From the NCBI GenBank assembly GCA_047921075.1, contig JBLRWS010000001.1, forward strand, positions 1-64,000: 64,000 nt of DNA, given 5' to 3'. This DNA comes from JBLRWS01 sp047921075 (lineage in GTDB: Bacteria; Bacteroidota; Rhodothermia; Balneolales; Balneolaceae). Below, piece after piece: positions 31,584-39,611 of this stretch. A model generated the notes under the pieces. It saw nothing but the letters and a program-made list of their open reading frames with translations, was not told the origin of the DNA and did no database searches. Made by a program: the position numbers and the translations under genes. Each line of letters starts with the position of its first letter. Position 1 is the first letter of the stretch.

Positions 31584-32237
31584 ATGATTGCTAAAGAGGG
31601 TTTTTCTACACTGCTTGTTGGAGCCGTTCCGGTGGCTCTTTTTGGTTTTTTGGTGTCCGTTTCACCGGCATGGTGGAGTTGGCTGCTGCTGGCTGTTTTT
31701 GGCGCTATCTTTCTGTTGTTGCTCTACTTTTTTCGCGACCCTGAGCGGACGGTGCCGTCTGTCGATGAGGGGGTAATTCTGTCGCCGGCCGATGGAAAAG
31801 TGGTGCTGATTCAAGAGACCGAAGAGACCGAATATATTCACGGAAAAGCCATTCAGATCAGTATTTTCTTATCTCCACTGGATGTGCATGTGAACCGCAA
31901 CCCGGTATCGGGTTTGCTGGAATATCTGCGCTATTACCCGGGCAAGTATCTGATGGCCTGGGAAGACCACGCTTCGGAACTGAATGAGCGGGCTCACTTT
32001 GGGGTACGCCTGTCTGATGGAACCAAAATCCTGTTCAAGCAGATTACCGGTTTTCTGGCCAGGCGTATTGTATATCATACCAAAGAAGGGGACGACCTGA
32101 AAGCCGGTGCACGGTTTGGAATCATGAAGTTCGGCTCTCGTATGGATGTGTTGGTACCGCCCGATTTTAACATTCACGTACAGAAAGGAGACCGTACCGT
32201 AGCCGGCGAATCGATCATAGCCAAACGCTCGTCATGA
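31584..32237 (+). CDS. psd: Phosphatidylserine decarboxylase (short class)
   Basis: It decarboxylates phosphatidylserine to phosphatidylethanolamine. The protein is 217 aa, typical for the short class found in many Bacteroidota and archaea. There are two N-terminal membrane segments, then LYFFRDPERTVPS, LSPADGKVV and IFLSPLDVHVNRNPVSG. The self-cleavage site is Gly184-Ser185 in MKFGSRMDV, where the Ser becomes the pyruvoyl group. The ATG directly abuts the rseP stop, and the stop overlaps pssA by 4 bp. Confidence 0.95.
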   Translation: MIAKEGFSTLLVGAVPVALFGFLVSVSPAWWSWLLLAVFGAIFLLLLYFFRDPERTVPSVDEGVILSPADGKVVLIQETEETEYIHGKAIQISIFLSPLDVHVNRNPVSGLLEYLRYYPGKYLMAWEDHASELNERAHFGVRLSDGTKILFKQITGFLARRIVYHTKEGDDLKAGARFGIMKFGSRMDVLVPPDFNIHVQKGDRTVAGESIIAKRSS

Positions 32238-33043
32238 AATATCCAATTCAGCGTCTACAGCTTAAACGCCGCAAAGAGAAACGGAAGCGGAAACCGATCC
32301 CGCGTATCATCATCCCCAGTTTTTTTACGCTGATGAACCTTTTTTGCGGATTTCTCTCCATCATTATGGTAGCGGAGGGAAATCTTGTTTTTGGGGCCTG
32401 GCTGATTGTGGTAGCGTGGTTTTTTGACGGACTGGACGGATTTATGGCCCGGCTTGCCAATGCCACTAGCGAATTTGGCCTGGAGCTCGATTCGCTGAGC
32501 GATGTGATTTCGTTTGGTGCCGCCCCCGGATTTTTGATCTACTCGTTTGCGCTCAATGAACTGGCTATTATCGGCATTATTCTCTCTGCGCTGCCTCCCG
32601 TTTGCGGAGCTGTTCGGTTGGCTCGTTTTAATGTCGACTCCAAAATTATCAGCTACGACTTCTACAACGGCTTGCCGATACCGGTGCAGGCTGTAATGCT
32701 CTCTGCGTTTACACTTACCTTTCACGACAAGCTGCATATTTTCGACAGCTTTGAACATGGGGTACTATCGGTAATTATCCCTGCAATTGTTGTGATCTCA
32801 TTTCTGATGGTAAGCACGATTCCCTTTGATAAACTTCCAAAATTTGATCGGAAATCAATCAAAAAGCACAAAAACAGGCTGATTCAATTCTTTGTCTATC
32901 TCGTTATCATTGCCATATTTCACGACATTGGACTGATTGTTGTCTTCAGTTTCTATGTGTTGAAAGCGCTCGCCCTGGGCCTGTATGTATTTTGGAAGCG
33001 TGCCTTTACCGATGAGAGTGACTCTTTTGATGAGATGATGTAA
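32234..33043 (+). CDS. pssA: CDP-diacylglycerol-serine O-phosphatidyltransferase
   Basis: It makes phosphatidylserine from CDP-diacylglycerol and serine, supplying the substrate of Psd. The protein is 269 aa and multi-pass. The CDP-alcohol phosphotransferase motif is complete: Asp68-Gly69, Ala72-Arg73, Gly82, Asp86 and Asp90. A basic N-terminal tail (KRRKEKRKRK) precedes the first helix. Overlap of 4 bp with psd puts the two-step phosphatidylethanolamine pathway on one mRNA, downstream of dxr and rseP. Confidence 0.96.
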   Translation: MKYPIQRLQLKRRKEKRKRKPIPRIIIPSFFTLMNLFCGFLSIIMVAEGNLVFGAWLIVVAWFFDGLDGFMARLANATSEFGLELDSLSDVISFGAAPGFLIYSFALNELAIIGIILSALPPVCGAVRLARFNVDSKIISYDFYNGLPIPVQAVMLSAFTLTFHDKLHIFDSFEHGVLSVIIPAIVVISFLMVSTIPFDKLPKFDRKSIKKHKNRLIQFFVYLVIIAIFHDIGLIVVFSFYVLKALALGLYVFWKRAFTDESDSFDEMM

Positions 33044-33064
33044 GAGCCGCCGGAAACGAGATAA

Positions 33065-33577
33065 TCATGCAGATGGAAGCCGGCTGATGAAGTACTGCTG
33101 AACAGCTTCTGCATTTGATGCCGAAAGTGGCAGCACCCGCCCGTGTATGTCGGCCAGGTAAAAATATTGATCCATTTTCTTTTTCTTAAACTGCACCGTG
33201 TAATCATTTCTGAACAGATCGTTGGTAAGGGATCGGTTGGGCATTTCAGACACCCTAAAATCTTCGATGGAATCCATATCGATGATCTCTTGGTGAACCG
33301 TGCGTCCGCGGACGGAATAAGAGATGAGGTACTGATGTTTCTGCTCCGTGTCGGGTTCAACGATCATTTCCACCTGTCCGTCGCGCAATTTGAACAGGCT
33401 GAGAATGAAGAGAGCGAAGAAAACAAAGGCTGAAAGCCTCAAGTAGCCCTCTAAAAGCACATCGGTGGAGGAGAGATAAATGCCGTATAGCGCAACACTT
33501 GCCACGGCACTGGCTGCAGAGATGATGGGCCAATACGGTGAATATTTCTCTTTGATCGTCAGGGTTTCGTTGCTCAT
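33065..33577 (-). CDS. Small two-helix membrane protein of unknown function
   Basis: A 170-aa protein. Two hydrophobic segments lie near residues 14-35 and 42-63 (IISAASAVASVALYGIYL, LRLSAFVFFALFILSLF). They are followed by a soluble beta-rich domain with a short helix at the end (ASNAEAVQQYFISRL), a pattern like PH-like domains of membrane-anchored bacterial proteins. I do not recognise a named family. It overlaps the preceding PLP-enzyme gene by 4 bp (ATGA on the minus strand), so translation is probably coupled. Confidence 0.7.
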   Translation of the reverse strand: MSNETLTIKEKYSPYWPIISAASAVASVALYGIYLSSTDVLLEGYLRLSAFVFFALFILSLFKLRDGQVEMIVEPDTEQKHQYLISYSVRGRTVHQEIIDMDSIEDFRVSEMPNRSLTNDLFRNDYTVQFKKKKMDQYFYLADIHGRVLPLSASNAEAVQQYFISRLPSA

Positions 33578-34668
33578 GATAAGATTCTTTTTGAGATTGG
33601 TTGGCCGCTCTGATCATCACGATACTCTTTGAACAAATTAGCGGTCAGACAAGAGTGAGCCGGACAAATCATGATTGTATTCCGATCGGTGATGGCTTTT
33701 TGTGCAGCGCTAAGATGCTCGAGCACTCCGTGTTCCTGCGAAAGGGATGAGAGATAGCTTTCCCATACCAAATGCGGTTTTTGGTGCTCATCAAACCAAA
33801 CAGGTACTCCATAAACCGTATGGCCGCCAGGAATGGTTATCAAATCTTTCGAACAATGTACAGCGCCGCAATGCAAAATGGCTCGGTCCTTATCGGGTTG
33901 GATCTGGGCCACCGGTGCCTCGATAAAGAGTGCTACCTCTTCGATGGCACAACTGCCGGTTACCACCTGGGTGAGATCAAAAAAGACAAAATTACCCGGT
34001 GAGATTTCATCTACATGAGGAAAACTGTCCATTACCGAGCAGGAGGGAGTGTCGCCAAGACAAATGGAGAGATCGGGATACGTGCGCTTTAACTCACCGG
34101 CCGCGTTGTAATTGCGTTCGGCTACGGCTATAATCTTTTCAGCACTGCCGGTTCGATAGGTATCACCATCGTGAAAGTAGAACCCGTGGAGATGAACCTT
34201 CTCACACGCTGTTGCGGCCTGTACTATCGCGTCGATAACCTCTGTTTGATGGTGTACAGATACTCCGCTGCGGCCATACCCGGCATCGGCTTCAATGTAA
34301 ACAGCTACCGGATAGTCGAGATTTTTTTCCAGATACGTTATCTGATCCGGGCTATTGATAAAGAGCCGTAAAGAGATCTTTTCCGCTAAGTGATTGATTT
34401 GCTGAATTTGATTGGGATAAAACGGAAAGGCTATGGTAATATCCTCCCAGCCGTCATCTGCAAAGTATGCGGCCATCTCCGGCGTAGAGACGGTGATTCC
34501 GGTGACGCCCGCATCACGAAACCATCGCCCAATGGGAATGGATTGATGGGTTTTAAAATGTGGGCGTAAGGCAACACCTGCACGTTTTGCTTTCGTTGCC
34601 ATCGCATCAATATTCGTAATAACCTGAGAAGTTCTCAGTATCGCTTCGGGCCTTTGAATGGTGGCCAT
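33574..34668 (-). CDS. D-serine dehydratase / D-threonine aldolase-like PLP enzyme
   Basis: The 364-aa protein is a fold-type III (alanine racemase-like) enzyme. The N-terminal barrel carries the PLP lysine Lys39 in RPHFKTHQS, and further blocks are VYIEADAGYGRSGV and GDTPSCSVMD. The C-terminal beta domain ends with CPAHSCLTANLF. His338 and Cys340 match the zinc ligand pair of eukaryotic-type D-serine dehydratase and D-threonine aldolase. It therefore probably cleaves or dehydrates a D-hydroxy amino acid; D-serine versus D-threonine cannot be decided from sequence alone. It is divergent from the RimK cluster. Confidence 0.87.
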   Translation of the reverse strand: MATIQRPEAILRTSQVITNIDAMATKAKRAGVALRPHFKTHQSIPIGRWFRDAGVTGITVSTPEMAAYFADDGWEDITIAFPFYPNQIQQINHLAEKISLRLFINSPDQITYLEKNLDYPVAVYIEADAGYGRSGVSVHHQTEVIDAIVQAATACEKVHLHGFYFHDGDTYRTGSAEKIIAVAERNYNAAGELKRTYPDLSICLGDTPSCSVMDSFPHVDEISPGNFVFFDLTQVVTGSCAIEEVALFIEAPVAQIQPDKDRAILHCGAVHCSKDLITIPGGHTVYGVPVWFDEHQKPHLVWESYLSSLSQEHGVLEHLSAAQKAITDRNTIMICPAHSCLTANLFKEYRDDQSGQPISKRILS

Positions 34669-34762
34669 AGTGTACAGAGTTGAGGGTTAGAAAAAACGGA
34701 CAAATTGAACATATTACCTGAGCAAAAAAAATGATACTTTTAAAGTCTTTAGAGTCATTCAA

Positions 34763-35191
34763 ATGGGCAAAGATACGAAAAGAGTAATCGGACGCGTCGA
34801 AAAACTTGACATACCCGGCCTGCAATTATCCGATCTCGAAGCTAAAGCCGATACCGGTGCGTATACCAGCAGTCTGCACTGCTCGGTGATTCGAACCTAT
34901 CGCGAAAATAAAAAACTCTGGGTTGAGTTTGTTCCCCTTGATGAATCGTACACGCAATATACCGGTGAGCCTGTTCAGCGAAAGGCGCATCGGGTAAAAC
35001 GTGTCAAAAGCTCGAACGGACAGGTTGACGAGCGCGCGATTATTCAGGAGCAGGTTCATTTTGCCGGAGATGTCTATACAATGGAGTTTACACTTGCCGA
35101 CCGTACAGATATGCGGTATCCCGTCTTATTGGGGCGTAAGTTTTTACGCAAATTTATGGTAGATCCAGAAAGAAAATTTTTAGAAAGTTAA
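34763..35191 (+). CDS. Retropepsin-like ATP-dependent zinc protease-family protein (RimB-like)
   Basis: The 142-aa protein is of the PF05618-type family, annotated as ATP-dependent zinc protease but with an aspartic-protease-like core. The active-site triplet Asp30-Thr31-Gly32 is followed by AYTSSLHCS. A second half follows (FTLADRTDMRYPVLLGRKFL), with the typical RYPVLLGR block. In Pseudomonas the relative RimB is encoded with RimK and is implicated in control of ribosomal protein S6 glutamylation. RimK follows after 9 bases here, so a role in trimming the ligase product is likely. Confidence 0.9.
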   Translation: MGKDTKRVIGRVEKLDIPGLQLSDLEAKADTGAYTSSLHCSVIRTYRENKKLWVEFVPLDESYTQYTGEPVQRKAHRVKRVKSSNGQVDERAIIQEQVHFAGDVYTMEFTLADRTDMRYPVLLGRKFLRKFMVDPERKFLES

Positions 35192-35200
35192 ATCAACATA

Positions 35201-36139
35201 ATGTCGCACAACCCATTACATATTGTCATACTATCCCGAAATAAATCTCTTTACTCAACACGTCGGTTGGTGGAGGCAGCCGAATTAAGAGGGCATACCA
35301 CAACGGTTCTGGATCATTTAAAATGTGATATTGTCATCGAAAAAGATCACCCGGCCATCTATCATAAGGGGGAAAAAATTGACAATGCCGATGCGGTGAT
35401 TCCTCGGATTGGAGCTTCGGTTACTTTTTATGGGGCGTCGGTGGTTCGCCAGTTTGAAATGATGGGGGTGCCTACGGTTATTGAATCGCAAGCGTTAACG
35501 CGCTCACGTGATAAACTGCGCAGTTTGCAAATTTTAGCAAGGTCAGGGGTAGGTTTGCCAAAAACGGTGTTTACCAACTACTCAAAAGAGACCAAAAAAA
35601 TTATCGACAGCGTGGGTGGTACGCCGCTTATTGTGAAACTTTTAGAGGGGACCCAAGGCTACGGTGTGGTTCTTGCACCAACCCGTAAAGCGGCCGAATC
35701 GATCATCGAAGCGTTCCACAGCATGAAAGCACGCGTGATTGTACAGGAGTTTATTGAAGAGGCAAAAGGAGCTGATATCCGTGCGTTTGTTATTGGAAAA
35801 AAAGTTGTTGGCGCGATGAAGCGGCAGGGAAAAGAGGGAGAATTTCGCTCAAACCTGCATCAGGGAGGTTCCGGATCGCTGATCAAATTAAGCAAAGAAG
35901 AACGGCAGGCTGCATTGACGGCCGCCAGTGCCATGGGGTTATCTGTTGCCGGCGTCGATATGCTGCAATCCGGACGGGGACCGTTGGTTTTGGAAGTGAA
36001 TTCATCACCTGGTTTGGAAGGTATCGAACGCACGACAAACAAAGACATTGCAACCGGTATTATAAGCTACGTCGAAGAGCTGGTTCAGAAAGAACGCTCG
36101 AGAGTACGGCGAAAGAAAAAAGTATCGAACAATGCCTGA
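35201..36139 (+). CDS. rimK: RimK-type alpha-L-glutamate ligase
   Basis: RimK adds glutamate residues to the C-terminus of ribosomal protein S6 in enterobacteria; relatives make poly-alpha-glutamate or modify other tails. The protein is 312 aa. The N-terminal part carries the pre-ATP-grasp fold ([20 protein letters not shown]). The ATP-grasp domain shows [39 protein letters not shown] and [14 protein letters not shown] for metal and ATP binding. It overlaps the M14-type hydrolase gene by 8 bp and follows the protease gene closely. The natural target was not determined here. Confidence 0.95.
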   Translation: MSHNPLHIVILSRNKSLYSTRRLVEAAELRGHTTTVLDHLKCDIVIEKDHPAIYHKGEKIDNADAVIPRIGASVTFYGASVVRQFEMMGVPTVIESQALTRSRDKLRSLQILARSGVGLPKTVFTNYSKETKKIIDSVGGTPLIVKLLEGTQGYGVVLAPTRKAAESIIEAFHSMKARVIVQEFIEEAKGADIRAFVIGKKVVGAMKRQGKEGEFRSNLHQGGSGSLIKLSKEERQAALTAASAMGLSVAGVDMLQSGRGPLVLEVNSSPGLEGIERTTNKDIATGIISYVEELVQKERSRVRRKKKVSNNA

Positions 36140-37094
36140 TTATATCCACATAAACGGCGAAAAAATAGCAAGGGGGGAGGAGAAGCTTGTAAATCTTACA
36201 ATTGCTCGCCTACCAACCTACACAGAAATAGATCTGCCAGTTCGTGTATTTCGCGCTAAAAAAGAAGGGCCGGTTGTACTGCTATCGGGTGGGCTGCATG
36301 GCGACGAAATCAACGGCATTGAAATTGTTCGCCGGCTTACCACAACTGATAAGCCCGATCTGTTATGTGGATCAATCGTAGCAGTGCCGTTAATGAACGT
36401 ATACGGATTTATCCAGAATGTACGCGGTGTGCCGGATGGAAAAGATATCAACCGCAGCTTTCCCGGCAATAAGGCGGGTTCTTTGGCCAATATGGTTGCA
36501 CATACCATCATGAATCAGATTATTCCGACGATTGATGTGGGAATTGATTTTCACACCGGTGGTGCGAGCCGGGCCAATTATCCGCAGATACGCTGCGTAT
36601 TTTCAATCGATCAGAACCTTGAATTGGCAAAAGCATTTGCGCCGCCCGTCATTTTAAATTCATCGCTGATCAAAAAATCATTTCGAAAAGCCGCCCACGA
36701 CAAGAAGAAACAGATTTTGGTGTTTGAAACCGGGGAATCGCTTCGAATTGATGAGTACGGTATAGGTTTGGCTATTGATGGTACCAAGCGGTTTCTAAAG
36801 CACCTTGGAATGGTATCTGATGCACCGAAAGCTGGAGAAACAGATATTTTTAAAACATCCAGATGGGTTCGCGCTAAAACAGCGGGGCTTTTTCATCCGG
36901 AAGTGGCGCTCGGCGATCACGTTAAAAAAAGGCAACTTGTAGCTATTATGACAGATCCATATGGCATGGAAACGACTCGAATATTGAGTCCATATACAGG
37001 ACGGGTAATCGGTTTCAATTACAATCCGGTAGTGCATAAAGGGGACGCCATATTGCACATAGCCACCGAACCATTAGATGAAAAGACATTATGA
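36132..37094 (+). CDS. Succinylglutamate desuccinylase/aspartoacylase-family zinc hydrolase (M14-like)
   Basis: The protein is 320 aa. Zinc ligands His56 and Glu59 lie in [15 protein letters not shown], and a third ligand His141 in GIDFHTGG. A Glu in LVFETGES is the probable general base. A C-terminal beta domain follows ([32 protein letters not shown]), as in RimK-linked members of this family. It probably removes an acyl or amino-acid group from glutamate or glutamylated tails. Placed between RimK and the DUF952 gene with overlaps at both ends (8 and 4 bp), it is very likely part of the same pathway. Confidence 0.9.
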   Translation: MPDYIHINGEKIARGEEKLVNLTIARLPTYTEIDLPVRVFRAKKEGPVVLLSGGLHGDEINGIEIVRRLTTTDKPDLLCGSIVAVPLMNVYGFIQNVRGVPDGKDINRSFPGNKAGSLANMVAHTIMNQIIPTIDVGIDFHTGGASRANYPQIRCVFSIDQNLELAKAFAPPVILNSSLIKKSFRKAAHDKKKQILVFETGESLRIDEYGIGLAIDGTKRFLKHLGMVSDAPKAGETDIFKTSRWVRAKTAGLFHPEVALGDHVKKRQLVAIMTDPYGMETTRILSPYTGRVIGFNYNPVVHKGDAILHIATEPLDEKTL

Positions 37095-37435
37095 GTACAG
37101 ATCTGATTTTTCATGTAGTTTCGAGAAGAAAATGGCCATCATTGATAGAAAATGGTGAATATAAACCGGATCATTTTTCCGAAACACAAACGATAGAATG
37201 CGTGACGGCCGGCTATTTGAATGCATATCTCAATGATGCGTACAAATCGCATCGAAACCTTTTTCTGCTGGTCATCGATAGCGCCAGGCTGCAAAAACGA
37301 GTATCTATACCTGAAGATGCTACCGTTTTGAACCTCGATTTTCCGGTCAATCAGGATGCCATCTTAGACAAGATCCGGATTGATGCGAGTAAGGAAGACG
37401 GCACGTTTGATCTGGAGTTCACGGAGTTTCAGTAG
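37091..37435 (+). CDS. Divergent DUF952-like small protein
   Basis: A 114-aa protein. Its shape follows DUF952: start LIFHVVSRRKWPSLIENGEY, a phrase ending IECVT where the family usually has IHCST, a hydrophobic strand FLLVIDSARLQ, and an end strand before FPVN. The usual His of the IHCS stretch is a Glu here, and the usual FPHLYGPL block is altered, so any family activity may be changed. As I recall, DUF952 is grouped with ADP-ribosyltransferase-like folds. It overlaps the M14-like gene by 4 bp, tying it to the RimK cluster, and runs 17 bp into the convergent receiver gene. Confidence 0.7.
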   Translation: MSTDLIFHVVSRRKWPSLIENGEYKPDHFSETQTIECVTAGYLNAYLNDAYKSHRNLFLLVIDSARLQKRVSIPEDATVLNLDFPVNQDAILDKIRIDASKEDGTFDLEFTEFQ

Positions 37436-37799
37436 TTCCATTGCGAGAAGGTAACGAGTCGATCGTTTTCTGCAGCATATCGAGGGTAACCGGTTTTATC
37501 AAATAATCGTGAAATCCGATTTTACTGGCACGCTCTTTGTTTGCTTTGTCGGAATTCCCCGTGATATAAATGATGTAAGGAGAGTAATGACTGGTAATTT
37601 CTTCACTTACATCAATACCGGAAATCTCATCTTTGAGGAAGATATCCATCAGTATTACCGGCGGGCGCTTTGTCAAAATCGTTTCGATGGCATCCTTGCC
37701 GGTATCTGAAAGTCCGGCAACGTTGCAGTTCAACTTCTCTAACATTTTGGTAAGAATTAAGGTGAGTACTTTGTCATCCTCAACGATATAGATGTCCAT
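37419..37799 (-). CDS. Receiver-only response regulator
   Basis: The 126-aa protein is a single receiver domain: acidic pair EDD at 7-9, phospho-acceptor Asp52 in VILMDIFL, Thr in IIYITGN, Lys in LIKPVT. It has no output domain. It is a close relative of the regulator at 17075-17467. Its 3' end overlaps the DUF952-like gene by 17 bp on the opposite strand. No kinase is adjacent. Confidence 0.92.
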   Translation of the reverse strand: MDIYIVEDDKVLTLILTKMLEKLNCNVAGLSDTGKDAIETILTKRPPVILMDIFLKDEISGIDVSEEITSHYSPYIIYITGNSDKANKERASKIGFHDYLIKPVTLDMLQKTIDSLPSRNGTTETP

Positions 37800-37873
37800 A
37801 AAAACCGGATTGTTTGATGGTTCTTTCAGTATACAATTTTTTTGGTAGATTCGAACCTGTATATAGTATTCGT

Positions 37874-37887
37874 ATAATATATATTAT
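37874..37887. other. 14-bp perfect AT palindrome upstream of the receiver gene
   Basis: ATAATATATATTAT reads the same on both strands and lies about 75 bases upstream of the receiver start, in a 174-bp AT-rich intergenic stretch between two genes on the minus strand. It could be an operator or simply the AT-rich core of a promoter. Nothing else recognisable is in the stretch. Confidence 0.3.
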
Positions 37888-37973
37888 GTAAAGTAGAGAC
37901 CTGTTGCTTATCTATACTTATACTTCATCTGTTCGGTATCTCCTTTGCAGCTCTACGGTTTTGGATTTTTCCG

Positions 37974-38441
37974 TTACCCTTTTCTCAGGGCTTGTTGTAT
38001 TGCTTTGAAGTCCGGGAGGTTACCGGCGTCTTCCAAGATCTCTTCGTATAGGATCGTCCCTTCACGGTTGATCACAAAGGCCGCTCTTTTGGAAACTCCG
38101 TTCATTCCAAAGAAGTCTTCATAGAGCGTTCCATATGTATCCGTCACCTCACGGTTAAAATCGCTAAGCAGCGTAAAATTAATGTTATGGGCTTTCTTAA
38201 ACTCTTTTAACGTAAAAAAACTATCGACACTGATACCAAATACCTGTGTGTTAAGCGATTCGTATAATTTCATATTGTCACGGACGGTGCACATTTCATC
38301 CGTACAAACCGATGTAAATGCCAATGGAAAGAATAGCAGTACGACGGATCCCTCCGCTAACTGTTCAGAAAGTACAATCTCTTCACCATTGCTGTTTTGA
38401 AGAGAAAAATCGGGAGCTTTATCCTGGGCTTTGAGAGGCAT
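37974..38441 (-). CDS. AhpE/BCP-type peroxiredoxin
   Basis: A 155-aa protein. Peroxidatic Cys46 lies in FPLAFTSVCTDEMC, the AhpE-like form of the PxxxTxxC motif. A second Cys51 lies five residues later and could act as a resolving residue. Later blocks: VFGISVDSFFTLKEF, LLSDFNREVTDTYG, KRAAFVINREG. It reduces hydrogen peroxide or organic peroxides in the cytosol; the reductant is unknown but may be a low-molecular-weight thiol, since bacillithiol is expected here. Its start overlaps the end of the membrane-protein gene by 23 bp. Confidence 0.93.
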   Translation of the reverse strand: MPLKAQDKAPDFSLQNSNGEEIVLSEQLAEGSVVLLFFPLAFTSVCTDEMCTVRDNMKLYESLNTQVFGISVDSFFTLKEFKKAHNINFTLLSDFNREVTDTYGTLYEDFFGMNGVSKRAAFVINREGTILYEEILEDAGNLPDFKAIQQALRKG

Positions 38442-39030
38442 AGTTCGGTTTGTTTTGATTGATGATTTGAGGCAACGTGTAGGTTAAACTAATAGCAGAC
38501 AAGCCAAAAAGTACATTTCTGAATTCCGGAATCCAATCTATTGGCGGCTGTATAAACCAGTATTCGATAAATAGAACCGTCAAAACGAGGCTGCCCGCCA
38601 AGTTTAGAGCCCCTGTTTTATCAGCAGATGCATAATGTACCGCTAACAGCAGCAGTACGAGCAATCCTCCACCCTGCAGGAGCAAAATCATTAACTCTTG
38701 CATGGCCGTACTATGGTGTACAAAAAGATACACCGGATAAACCAGCATTGGCGAAAAAGCGATAAGGTCCGGGTACCGTTCGGTTTCCGGCTGTAGTTCA
38801 AAAACGGTTAAGAAGAGAAAAACGAGTGCTGTGAGCAGCGCCAAAATGAAAGCCGAAGAAGCGATGATATCGGCATAGATAAAATCGAGTAAATTGACTA
38901 CAAGCCATGTAATCACAAACAGATAGAGGATTATAAACACCCCTTTTGTGAGCTTTTTTAATGCTGATGAACGATACGCTACCCAAAAGCAGCCAACCAA
39001 AACCAACAGTAAAAAAAAATAACTCCACAC
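38419..39030 (-). CDS. Multi-pass membrane protein of unknown function
   Basis: The 203-aa protein has a GTG start. Six or so hydrophobic segments cover most of the chain (SYFFLLLVLVGCFWVAY, GVFIILYLFVITWLVVNLL, the stretch near FILALLTALVFLFLTVF, MLVYPVYLFV, GGGLLVLLLLAVHYA, LAGSLVLTVLFIEYWF). No family or catalytic residues are recognised. The 23-bp overlap with the peroxiredoxin gene and 3-bp spacing from the upstream gene place it in a unit with nuoI and the DinB-like gene. Confidence 0.7.
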   Translation of the reverse strand: MWSYFFLLLVLVGCFWVAYRSSALKKLTKGVFIILYLFVITWLVVNLLDFIYADIIASSAFILALLTALVFLFLTVFELQPETERYPDLIAFSPMLVYPVYLFVHHSTAMQELMILLLQGGGLLVLLLLAVHYASADKTGALNLAGSLVLTVLFIEYWFIQPPIDWIPEFRNVLFGLSAISLTYTLPQIINQNKPNYASQSPG

Positions 39031-39033
39031 GGG

Positions 39034-39597
39034 CTATTCTCCATTGAGGTCTTGTCGTGCATTCGATTTGGCGTCGATCTCTCTCTGTGTTCTTTTTTCT
39101 TTTTGATAGATCAGGACCAGATCGGCAATTTGTTTCAGTTCGTTCCTTTCAAAGGTGATCATCGATTGCACAAACTCAAAAAGTGTTCGCTCCCTCCCTT
39201 TCTCGTCCGTAAGTTCCTGTTCCCAGTCGATGAGAGGAATCTGCTGAAACAGATTGATTAGGGCGGCACGATGTTTGATAATCTTTCGGAGTGTCTTCTG
39301 AACATCGATTTTTTCTTCCGCTTCCTCGGGCTCGAAGGTCTCATCTATCGAATTGTACCGGCCTAACTGCAGCGAATGTTTAGATGATAACACATCCTCT
39401 ACAATAGGCCTGTAAAACGAAGTCTGAGCGTGATCAACCTTCTTCAGGCGCTGGTAAATGGATAAACTTTCCGTGGGCACGTCTCGGTATGGAACCTCTT
39501 CGATGACATACTGAAGGGCTTCGGCCTCATCTTGCAGATACGACGCATCGTCAATTAAAGCTTTGTACTCTTCTTGGGAAACCGCGCGTTTGCTCAT
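39034..39597 (-). CDS. DinB-like helical protein of unknown function
   Basis: A 187-aa, highly charged, all-helical-looking protein. The C-terminal third (LFEFVQSMITFERNELKQIADLVLIYQ) resembles the last helix of DinB/DUF664 four-helix bundles. The first half pairs a short helix with VIEEVPYRDVPTESL and a helix around IYQRLKKVDHAQTSFYRPIVEDVL. Metal-ligand His residues expected for DinB are not clear. It is therefore an uncertain relative or a plain helical bundle. It starts 14 bases after nuoI. Confidence 0.6.
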   Translation of the reverse strand: MSKRAVSQEEYKALIDDASYLQDEAEALQYVIEEVPYRDVPTESLSIYQRLKKVDHAQTSFYRPIVEDVLSSKHSLQLGRYNSIDETFEPEEAEEKIDVQKTLRKIIKHRAALINLFQQIPLIDWEQELTDEKGRERTLFEFVQSMITFERNELKQIADLVLIYQKEKRTQREIDAKSNARQDLNGE

Positions 39598-39611
39598 AAT
39601 GGGTATCGGTA

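Noticed and set aside
37844..37860. Sequence resembling a tRNA T-loop (GGTTCGAATCTACC on the minus strand)
   Set aside because: The flanking bases cannot form a T-stem or the other arms of a cloverleaf; taken as chance.
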